In this document: positions 6,418 to 14,103 of the stretch, in pieces | How the letters are laid out: each line of letters starts with the position of its first letter | Numbering within the stretch: position 1 is the stretch's first letter | NCBI GenBank assembly: GCA_028280505.1 | Contig: JANQLO010000006.1 | Location: 1 to 64,000 of the forward strand | DNA: 64,000 nucleotides | DNA from: Chromatiales bacterium | Lineage (GTDB): Bacteria > Pseudomonadota > Gammaproteobacteria > Chromatiales > Chromatiaceae | Direction: 5' to 3' | Position numbers and translations under genes: made by a program | The notes under the pieces: generated by a model | The model's database searches: none | Seen by the model: only the letters and a program-made list of their open reading frames with translations | What the model was told of the DNA's origin: nothing

Positions 6418-7987
6418 CGGCCTGTTGAAAAAGCCTTGTGAAGGCGGCGTTGCTTTAGAATGACGTAACTCGCCAGGAGTCCCGCCGACGTGCAAGGCCA
6501 ACAAGATTCGCAGCGTGCGCTGTTCGACACAATCGACCTCGAAGCGATGATTCCGGATGATCATCTGCTACGCAAAATCGACAAGCACATCGATTTCGAC
6601 TTTATCTACGAGTTAACAGCGCCACTGTACTGCCAGAGCAACGGCCGACCCTCGATAGATCCGGTGCTGTTCTTCCGGATGCAGTTGATCAGTTATCTCT
6701 ACGGGATGAAATCGGATCGAGAGCTGTGTCGGGAAGTGCATCTCAACCTAGCCTACCGTTGGTTTTGCCGCCTGAAACTAACGGATCCCGTTCCCCATCA
6801 TTCATCAATGACACGCATCCGTGACCGTTTCGGTGAGACGGCCTTTGCGAAAATTTTCGAGCAACTGATCAGTCGATGGAAAGCTGATGGGTATATTCGG
6901 GGCCGGCGCATCGTGGTTGACGCGAGCCTTGTCGAAGCCGATGCAGCTATCGACTCGCTTGTGGACCGAGATGACGCGGACCCTGACGCCCGACTCTTGA
7001 AACAGTATCAACGCCGATATCATGATTTCAGGGAAGGGAAGCGTCGGCGCAAGTATGCCAATCAGACGCACATTAGCGGCACAGATGCTGATTGCAGCTT
7101 GGTTTCCCGAAAAGACGGCTACAAAAAGCTTTGTTACAAGGCGCATTTTGCCATTGATGCCGATAGCCGGATGGTTACTGATCCTCACGCGACGACAGGA
7201 GCCAGGCACGAAGGACCTGTTCTACCGGAGCGCATTGAGCGTCTCACAGCACATTTGGGACTTCCGGTCAGCGAAGTCATCGCTGATCGAGGCTATGGCC
7301 GCGGACCCACCTACGCCAAACTTCGAGATCAGAGAATTCGCCACTACATCCCATTACACGACGCCAATACGGGGCATGGAAAGCTGACGCCCAGTTCATT
7401 CAAATACGATAGACGTGACGACCGGTATCGCTGTCCACAGGGCCATTATCTGTATCCCTACGAAAAAGCGGAGAAGAACTCGGTCAAGCGCTACCGCGTG
7501 ACGGGTGGTCATTGCCGTACCTGTCCGACAAGCGGGTCATGCTTACCCGATGGTCAAAAACATCGGGCGCGGTTTGTTTATCGTGGTCTTTACCAAGATG
7601 AAATTGAGGCGGTACGGCGGCGCCAGTCAACTGCGATCTTTCGAGGCCGGTTGATCGAGCGCAAATGGAAGATTGAGGGGCTATTTGGTGAAGCCAAGCA
7701 AAACCATGGGCTGCGGCGAGCACGCTACCGTGGTCTGGCGAAAGTGCAGATCCAATTTTTCCTGGTCGCCATCGCGCTGAACTGCAAGCGGGTTATCGAA
7801 CGGTTTTTTGCTCGTTTACTTTCGTTAGTATCGCGTGATTTCCTTCGAGTAACGCTTTTTACATCTCAGGCTTGGGTGAAGGGAAAATTCCTTACCGCCG
7901 TATATCCTTCGATAGCGATCACCGGAGAGAGCAGCAGGTTACTTGACCGGCCCAATCGTGATTTAAACCGGGTTATTCAACAGGCCG
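6418..7987 (+). mobile_element. IS1182-family insertion sequence
   Basis: The element is about 1570 bp. Imperfect terminal inverted repeats start CGGCCTGTTGAA at the left end (6418) and end TTCAACAGGCCG at the right (7987). Directly outside both ends is the tetranucleotide CAGA (6414-6417 and 7988-7991), a probable target duplication. It holds one transposase gene whose reading frame passes through the right inverted repeat and stops 14 bases outside the element. The insertion lies between the nuclease-like gene and the large REase-TPR gene and breaks no gene that I can see. The element looks intact. Confidence 0.85.
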
Positions 7988-8001
7988 CAGACCTGATCTG
8001 A
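6490..8001 (+). CDS. IS1182-family DDE transposase
   Basis: This 503-residue transposase begins at a GTG with AGGAG 11 bases upstream. It has the N-terminal DUF772-type domain (IPDDHLLRKIDKHIDFDFIY, RPSIDPVLFFRMQLISYLYG, RWFCRLKL) and the RNase-H-fold DDE core: first Asp in GRRIVVDASLVEADA, second in VSEVIADRGYG, and Glu in the RKWKIEGLFGEAKQNHGLRR segment. A cysteine cluster lies between them (CPQGH, CRTCPTSGSC), as in IS1182 proteins. The frame has no stop inside the element; its last residues and the stop are supplied by flanking DNA, so the final few residues depend on the insertion site. Confidence 0.92.
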   Translation: MQGQQDSQRALFDTIDLEAMIPDDHLLRKIDKHIDFDFIYELTAPLYCQSNGRPSIDPVLFFRMQLISYLYGMKSDRELCREVHLNLAYRWFCRLKLTDPVPHHSSMTRIRDRFGETAFAKIFEQLISRWKADGYIRGRRIVVDASLVEADAAIDSLVDRDDADPDARLLKQYQRRYHDFREGKRRRKYANQTHISGTDADCSLVSRKDGYKKLCYKAHFAIDADSRMVTDPHATTGARHEGPVLPERIERLTAHLGLPVSEVIADRGYGRGPTYAKLRDQRIRHYIPLHDANTGHGKLTPSSFKYDRRDDRYRCPQGHYLYPYEKAEKNSVKRYRVTGGHCRTCPTSGSCLPDGQKHRARFVYRGLYQDEIEAVRRRQSTAIFRGRLIERKWKIEGLFGEAKQNHGLRRARYRGLAKVQIQFFLVAIALNCKRVIERFFARLLSLVSRDFLRVTLFTSQAWVKGKFLTAVYPSIAITGESSRLLDRPNRDLNRVIQQAADLI

Positions 8002-8206
8002 CACCTGGTTTGAAGGAAGTGGGGTTGCTGGTATTGATGGAGCAACCAACCAAATCATCAGAGCCTTGAGAGATGACACTCATACTTCGTACTAACAACC
8101 GATCATCAAACATAAGGTCGGTCTGCTGAATCTGGTCGACGCTTTCGAATCAAATATGACGTGCGGAAACGGAAAGATTTACGTTAAGGACTAACAGATC
8201 ATATCT

Positions 8207-11200
8207 ATGTCTCTTTCGAGCACGTCGTTACCGAAACCAAAGAATTGGCAGGATTTCGAAACTAAAACGCGGGTGTTGTTTTCCTGCATCTTGGGTGATC
8301 CGAACGCACAGCAGAACGGTCGAACCGGACAGCCACAACACGGGGTCGACGTATACGGCTACCGCTACCGGGACACGAGCCAACTCGTAGGCATACAGTG
8401 CAAGAAGAAATATGAAGCCGCGGTCAGTGAGGCGGAACTCCGCAAAGAAGTAAACAAAGCCAAGAAGTTCAAACCGGCTATTTCCGAATTTGTTCTCGTT
8501 ACTACCGCGCCGCGTGATCAAAAAATACAGGAAGTCGCGCGTACCATAACCGCAGAGCTTAAAGGCACCAATACGCCGTTCTCCGTCTTCGTTTGGGGCT
8601 GGGAGGATATCGAGGAAAACGCAGCCCAACATACGGATGCCTGGAAAGCATTTGATCCCACTTGGACTCCTTTCGTTGAACAAGGGTTCGAGAGAATTTC
8701 TGTAGAAATGGAGGCACTGCAGAAATCCGTTGATTCCCTAGCCAGCACCGTACATGCTCAGCACTTAAGCCCTGCCGAAGTTCAGATCGATCCTAATGCG
8801 GAAGATACGCCGCTCCATGGGAAGATCACGGCCTATCAGCAGATGATCAATGACGGACATGCTAGCGCCGCCTTTGCACAACTATCTAAGCTGAAGTCAG
8901 AAGAATGGGCGGCAGCGAGTAGAAGCGAGCGATACCGCACGTTGACCGCAATGGCGTCGGCAAAGTTGAAGCTCGGTCATCAGGAAGAAGCCGGCCAGCT
9001 GTTGTTCGATGCGTATGGCGAATGCCCAGAGCACAAGAACGCGAAGAAGAACCGCGCAACAGGTTACCTACTCATCGATAGGCACGACGAAGCTGCAGCA
9101 CTATGCCGCGAAGTTCTGGATGATAATCAAGATGACGCTGAGGTTGCTGGAACACTGATCCAGGCTTTGATCGAAGACAACACGGTCGATGACCCGCTGA
9201 CGGCAATCCCGGCAGGACTAAACGAAAAAGAACCGGTGCTTGTCGCCCGCGTTCATTTCGCAAGATGCCGAAATCAATCCGAGTGGAAGACGCTCGCGAA
9301 GGACGCCTCTGTACAACATAAAGAGAACAAAACTCTAAAATTGTTCGCCGCAGAAGCAGTGCTCAACACCGTAATTGAGCAAGACCGTGACGCGATTGCA
9401 GGCGGTGATTTCAAAGCGAGCAACATTGCCGCGTTTCAGGGTGCCGCCGACACGCTCTATCAAGCGGCAAGAGATGCGATTGACAAAGGGTACGCCCTGT
9501 CACCGCCCCTGGCACATAATGCTGCGCTCGCACTTCGCTTTTTAGACGATACCGAAAAGGCAAAAGAAGTCCTTGATGCGGCAATAGAACAGAACACGGA
9601 TGATCAGAATCTTCGACTGCAACGAGCCATCATCGCCTATGTCGAGAATGACCCAGACAAGGCACTTGCGCTATTGCCCGAAAAGCCCGAAGACCCTGAA
9701 GCATTCGGGATCGTCGCAGAAGCATTGGTTTCAAAGGAACGGCACGACGATGCTATTGCGCTCGTCGAACAACCGCCGCCAGGAGACATCCCCCACCACG
9801 TAAACACGGGCCTCCTTGAGGTGCGCGTCCGCTCATACATAGCGCGTGGCGAGGATGACCTTGCTATAAGCCTCATCAATCGGGCCATCGGCGAGGCAGA
9901 AGAGGATACTTCTCTCCGGGTTTCATTGATACATGTTTATCTGCAGCTTGGCGATCGCGACTCGGCAATAAGCGCGCTCGATGACGCTTTGGCTTGCGTT
10001 GACGACGACACCAATCTTGTATCAAGAATTGAGCTTAGCCTGATAGCACAGAAACTTCGCCGATTTGAAGTGACTGTAGGACTGCTGGATGGCCGCATTG
10101 CCTTCGACCGAGAAAGTGAAGGCCTGCACCTCCTGATCGCAGCATCCATCAACGCCGGTCATTTGGTCACGGCCAGAACGATCCTGGACGGCGTTGCAGA
10201 GCCCTTAAAGCAAACAGAATGGCACGCACAGGCTGAAGCGATTCTGGCAATCAAAACCGGTGATCCAACGACAGATTCCAAAATCGCACGTTATCTCCAA
10301 TTTCGTCCACAAGACCTGGAGTTGAGGCTAGTCCGACTGAGCATCTGGCAAGGCGAAGGACGAGAGCAAGACATTCGAAACCATCTCGGCCCATTGAATC
10401 CTTCCGGTTTGCAGGGATCGCCAGAACATCATATCCGGCTCGCGGCACTTCTTTGTCACTATGGTTATCCAGAACGGGGCTTGGCGCACGCCTATGCGGT
10501 GATCATGGATAACTGGGACAAGCCGAGTGCTCACCTCGCCTACCAAAGCCTGATCTTTTTGAATCAGGACATCGATAAGGCCTTCCCGCCCTCAGAGACC
10601 GTCAATGTGGGGACAGTCGTCGGCGTGCGATCTAATGGCAATGAACACCGGTATCGCATAGAAACTGCAAAGTTCGAGTTTTTTTCTGATGAGCGTTTAT
10701 CACCGGATGATGATTTGGCGCAGCTGCTGCTCGGGAAATCTGCAGGCGACAAGGTGGAGCTGAAGCAGCAGTTTTCCTCAGCCGAAATCCAGATCCTTTG
10801 GATCAAGCCGACTTACCTTGATGCATTTCATCTCTCGGTAGAGAACTTCAACGAAAGATTTCCCCGCGCGGATGGACTGCAGAAATTTAAGTTCGATGGA
10901 GATTCCACGGACCCCTTAGTGGACATGCGGGCCGTAACAAAAGCACGGGCTGAAGCTGATCAGCATATTATCGAGCAGTACCGAACAAAGAGTCTGCCTT
11001 TATCGTTTGCTGCTGCCCTGATCGGTAAGAATCCGATCGATGCCTGGGCCGGGTTACCCGAACTGGAGGTCGAGTTCCAAGTATGCCGGGGAAACCGTCC
11101 TGAGCGCGAACAGGCTTTGCTCGCGATCCAGAACCACGGCGCAAAAGGGTGCGTTCTCGATGCGATCACGCTCTCAGTAGTCAGACGTTTAGGCATTGAA

Positions 11201-12079
11201 GAAGCTGTGGCAGCAGTTTGTGGACCCATCCATACAACGCAATCGGTCGCAGACCTTTTTGCGATCAGGGCCTTTGAAGCGCAACAGAACAAAGGCAAAA
11301 AACAGGGGTTCCTGGCTTGGCGTGACGAACAGCTTGTGTATCAAGAGTACTCACAGGAGCAGCTGCAAGAAGCTGCTGATGAAAGGCAAAAGGAATCCGA
11401 ATGGGTGAAGGCGACTGTTCGTATCGTGTCATCCATGCCCAAGCAGAACTTTTCGCCGGAAACAAGAAACATCATGAATATGGTCGGTCACACGGTTTGT
11501 GATCCCGCTGTTGCCGCAGACGGAAGCGATCTATTGCTGGTTTCTGAGGATATGGGTTACCGGATTTGGGGCGCTGCGGGATTTGGGATTCAAAGCACAT
11601 GGTTACAGCCAGTCCTGATAATCGCCCGTGATCAGAACTTGATTAGCAGCGATGATTACGCTGAAGCTATTACGCTACTGGCGCTAAGTAATCATGCATA
11701 CATCTCCCTTGACCCGGCGTGCTTGCTGCATCAAGCAAGGAAAGACGGCTTTGCTGTGACGCGTGACATGTCACGGCTTATCAGGATACTGGGCGGTCCC
11801 GCAGCAGACCTGCTGTCGAACATCGATGTGGTACGTATTTTCATTGATGCGCTGTGGGCTGAGTGCAATGATGATCTGAAAATCAAGAGAATGGCGAGTG
11901 AAACATTCACTTCGATCATACGAGGTCGTTCGGAAAAACATAGCAATATTCTGGCTCACTTCCTAAAACAGGTCCGGAACAGTAAGGGACAGATGAGACA
12001 GCATATTGTTAACTGGCTTGTCGGGCACTCTATTGGAATGCCGGATTTTCAGGCGTTACTAGAGGCTCAAGAGCGTTAA
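8207..12079 (+). CDS. Giant REase-like / TPR / GreA-B-C-like / PIN-like multidomain protein
   Basis: The 1290-residue product appears to join four modules. Residues 10-125 look like an Mrr-type PD-(D/E)XK nuclease: E18 in NWQDFETKTR, D48 in QHGVDVYG, and Q64-x-K66 in VGIQCKKK. From about 200 to 760 run TPR-like helical repeats (LLFDAYGECPEHKNA, HDEAAALCREVLDDNQDDAE, ALSPPLAHNAALALRFLDD and more). Around 797-870, VNVGTVVGVRSNG to SPDDDLAQLLLGKSAGDKVE resembles the GreA/GreB C-terminal fold. The end (about 985-1200) looks PIN-like, with VLDAITLS, LLLVSEDMGYR and a YAEAITLLALSNHAYISLD segment offering acidic residues. A nuclease sensing something through TPRs, with a second RNase-type domain, suggests a defence or RNA-quality role; this is inference. 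Signal or membrane segments are absent. It stands alone, convergent with the tail operon. Confidence 0.65.
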   Translation: MSLSSTSLPKPKNWQDFETKTRVLFSCILGDPNAQQNGRTGQPQHGVDVYGYRYRDTSQLVGIQCKKKYEAAVSEAELRKEVNKAKKFKPAISEFVLVTTAPRDQKIQEVARTITAELKGTNTPFSVFVWGWEDIEENAAQHTDAWKAFDPTWTPFVEQGFERISVEMEALQKSVDSLASTVHAQHLSPAEVQIDPNAEDTPLHGKITAYQQMINDGHASAAFAQLSKLKSEEWAAASRSERYRTLTAMASAKLKLGHQEEAGQLLFDAYGECPEHKNAKKNRATGYLLIDRHDEAAALCREVLDDNQDDAEVAGTLIQALIEDNTVDDPLTAIPAGLNEKEPVLVARVHFARCRNQSEWKTLAKDASVQHKENKTLKLFAAEAVLNTVIEQDRDAIAGGDFKASNIAAFQGAADTLYQAARDAIDKGYALSPPLAHNAALALRFLDDTEKAKEVLDAAIEQNTDDQNLRLQRAIIAYVENDPDKALALLPEKPEDPEAFGIVAEALVSKERHDDAIALVEQPPPGDIPHHVNTGLLEVRVRSYIARGEDDLAISLINRAIGEAEEDTSLRVSLIHVYLQLGDRDSAISALDDALACVDDDTNLVSRIELSLIAQKLRRFEVTVGLLDGRIAFDRESEGLHLLIAASINAGHLVTARTILDGVAEPLKQTEWHAQAEAILAIKTGDPTTDSKIARYLQFRPQDLELRLVRLSIWQGEGREQDIRNHLGPLNPSGLQGSPEHHIRLAALLCHYGYPERGLAHAYAVIMDNWDKPSAHLAYQSLIFLNQDIDKAFPPSETVNVGTVVGVRSNGNEHRYRIETAKFEFFSDERLSPDDDLAQLLLGKSAGDKVELKQQFSSAEIQILWIKPTYLDAFHLSVENFNERFPRADGLQKFKFDGDSTDPLVDMRAVTKARAEADQHIIEQYRTKSLPLSFAAALIGKNPIDAWAGLPELEVEFQVCRGNRPEREQALLAIQNHGAKGCVLDAITLSVVRRLGIEEAVAAVCGPIHTTQSVADLFAIRAFEAQQNKGKKQGFLAWRDEQLVYQEYSQEQLQEAADERQKESEWVKATVRIVSSMPKQNFSPETRNIMNMVGHTVCDPAVAADGSDLLLVSEDMGYRIWGAAGFGIQSTWLQPVLIIARDQNLISSDDYAEAITLLALSNHAYISLDPACLLHQARKDGFAVTRDMSRLIRILGGPAADLLSNIDVVRIFIDALWAECNDDLKIKRMASETFTSIIRGRSEKHSNILAHFLKQVRNSKGQMRQHIVNWLVGHSIGMPDFQALLEAQER

Positions 12080-12296
12080 AAGCCCGTACGTTTTGCCACA
12101 AGCCCAACCGAACCACGACAGAGAACAATAGTTTCAACTTCGGTAATGTTCTGGGCGACTTCTTCACGCTTGGCTGCGATGAAGCCAACAGCTTTTCTAT
12201 GGCCTTGGGAGGCATCGCCCCGAAACAGAAGTTGGCCCAGGTGGCCTGACCTCCACTTCTGGCAGACGCTAAAAATGGGGGGATTGCCTTGTGTTT
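12080..12296. other. Convergent intergenic region
   Basis: This gap lies between the REase-TPR gene (plus) and the last tail-fibre gene (minus). A minus-strand frame of 74 residues begins with TTG overlapping the fibre stop codon (TTGA) and runs to 12076, but its composition is not convincing and I recognise nothing in it. No terminator with a T-run stands out for either side. Confidence 0.3.
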
Positions 12297-14096
12297 TCAA
12301 CCCTGAACATCGAACTCAAATCTAGGCGGGTACAGCGTCAACGGCTTCGGCCCACTCGCTAAAACATCCAATATCTGCGGCAGCAAAGTAACGCCCGCTC
12401 CATCACCAACACCGAGTGCCGGCGCAAGGTCGTAGACAAAATCCTTGTCGTCTATCGAATACTCGAGCGACTGATCGTTCAGCCGCAAGTCGGGAACCGC
12501 TTGCGATGCCGCAGCCGGACCATCCGCCGCGAGCCATTGCGCAATCCCCATTTTATCGTCGACCGCGCCACCTTCGCCTTCGCCGCGACCCTGTATCGTC
12601 TTCAGCCCTGCCTGATCATTCAGGTACCAGACGGCGGCCCCGACACGGCTTTGCACTACCAGCCAGTAGGTGCCGGGTTGCAGCAGGATGTGTTCACCGA
12701 ATGCGAAACGAACCAGTTGCGCCGAGCCGGGAGATGTCGGCGTGGCATCGGCGCTTGCCAGTTTTTCGCCCTGTGGTGTACCGGCATTGTCGGCCACGAT
12801 CTCGAGATGCAGCTGTGTTTTGGCCTGTAGCGTGTTGAGCAACAGGTCCAGCCCCCGAACCAGCATGGGTTCGGTGAGCGCCAGCGGACTGGACCAGAAA
12901 TGTTGGTCATCGATACGCAGGCCGGTGTCCCCGGGGGCGGCGAGCAGGTCGCCGATGGGTGTTGCTGCCGGGTCTCCGGCACCGCCCGATTGTGCGTTGA
13001 TGTCGCCGCCGGACAGCCGTAGTTCCGCATGCCTTATCGTGACCGGCGAGGGGAGATTCAGGCTGACCTGTTGTTGGCTCACCGCGTCGCCCTGGAACCG
13101 CAGTACCTGCTTGGGTTCGCCGTCGGGAAAGGACTCGCGCGCGAGGTGATAGTGGAGCGCGAAGTCGTCGATGCTGAAACGACAGGGTGCGTCGCTTTCG
13201 ACATCCAGTTCGACCAGCAGGGGATCGGGCAGCGTGGGTGGAGCTGTTGTGTTGGGGTTGTCGGCTGCGAGTTTGTCTTTCAAGCGACCAACCAGGGTCG
13301 TGAGTTGATCCTTCAATGCGCTGCCGGCGTCGATCCATCGATCGAGCGGGAATTGCGCGGGCAATGGAAATGCTTCGTCACCGAGCGCGGGCAGACGCAG
13401 GCTCAGCCGCAGGTTCTCCGGGCCGGTGGTGAGATTGAATGCGGTCATCGAATCGGTGTTCAGGCTTTCGAAGGCACCGCCGTCCGCGAGCCGCACGAGT
13501 ATGCGTGCGTCGGTTACCCCGAGTTCTCCGGGTGGGAGTGCGTTCTCGCTGCTTCCAATGATCTTCGCCTGAAGCTGGCCCTGAGCCGATATCGGTCCCG
13601 ATACTTGGCCATCGTTGGCTTCCACTTGGATTTGGTCGCTGATTAACGAGCCCTTCTTGCCTGTACTGCCGCCGACCCGACGAGGCGGGCGATTGTAATG
13701 CGATTCGACGGCCTCTTCAGAGACGACATCGCCGTCGGTGCGAAACAATTGGGTCGTCTTGCCGCCCGGCGATATGTTGTTGGCAAAGCGAATGCTGCTG
13801 ATTAGGCGCGGTATGGGCAGTTGCACCAGCAGACCGTTGTTGCGTGCCGTGCGCTGTGCCGACTCCGGCGCATCGTTGTCGAGGGCATTGAAGGTGAGAT
13901 GTCGGGCACGTACACGAAGCCCGGTGGTATCGTCGATCAGCAGGTCTTCGGCGAATCCCGATGTCGGTAACGAGAGCGTGAAGCGTCGGCGGTAACGCAA
14001 GCCGTCTGCATCGTTGGCGGTATCTAATACCCAGAGGGCATTGAAGTTCACCGGCGTACCGCTCCCATCGACCATCACCTTGTTCAGCTGCGTCAT
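12297..14096 (-). CDS. Tail-fibre-cluster protein with beta-rich domains (distal fibre/adhesin candidate)
   Basis: This 599-residue protein is the last of the 15-gene tail operon, 7 bases after the repeat fibre. It has no hydrophobic segment. The N-terminal part (MVDGSGTPVNFNALWVLDTA, RYRRRFTLSLPTSG) and the long beta-rich middle carry no family I know. One section (about 470-530, LQLHLEIVADNAGTPQGEKL to FGEHILLQPGTYWLVVQSRV) resembles choice-of-anchor or carbohydrate-binding-like beta sandwiches. Position after gpI and two coiled-coil fibres suggests a fibre tip or a carrier of accessory ligand-binding domains; function is inference. Its base composition is like that of its neighbours. Confidence 0.5.
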   Translation of the reverse strand: MTQLNKVMVDGSGTPVNFNALWVLDTANDADGLRYRRRFTLSLPTSGFAEDLLIDDTTGLRVRARHLTFNALDNDAPESAQRTARNNGLLVQLPIPRLISSIRFANNISPGGKTTQLFRTDGDVVSEEAVESHYNRPPRRVGGSTGKKGSLISDQIQVEANDGQVSGPISAQGQLQAKIIGSSENALPPGELGVTDARILVRLADGGAFESLNTDSMTAFNLTTGPENLRLSLRLPALGDEAFPLPAQFPLDRWIDAGSALKDQLTTLVGRLKDKLAADNPNTTAPPTLPDPLLVELDVESDAPCRFSIDDFALHYHLARESFPDGEPKQVLRFQGDAVSQQQVSLNLPSPVTIRHAELRLSGGDINAQSGGAGDPAATPIGDLLAAPGDTGLRIDDQHFWSSPLALTEPMLVRGLDLLLNTLQAKTQLHLEIVADNAGTPQGEKLASADATPTSPGSAQLVRFAFGEHILLQPGTYWLVVQSRVGAAVWYLNDQAGLKTIQGRGEGEGGAVDDKMGIAQWLAADGPAAASQAVPDLRLNDQSLEYSIDDKDFVYDLAPALGVGDGAGVTLLPQILDVLASGPKPLTLYPPRFEFDVQG

Positions 14097-14103
14097 GGCT
14101 GGG

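Noticed and set aside
8002..8206. Possible gene between the IS element and the REase-TPR gene
   Set aside because: Frames are short and broken; nothing beyond flanking DNA was seen.
12076..12300. 74-aa minus-strand frame overlapping the end of the last fibre gene
   Set aside because: TTG start and unconvincing composition; no recognisable domain.
13029..13646. Long plus-strand frames opposite the tail operon and the nif genes (for example 205 aa here, 505 aa at 18119-19636, 586 aa opposite nifK)
   Set aside because: They mirror the codon bias of the real GC-rich genes and have no independent motifs, start signals or operon logic.
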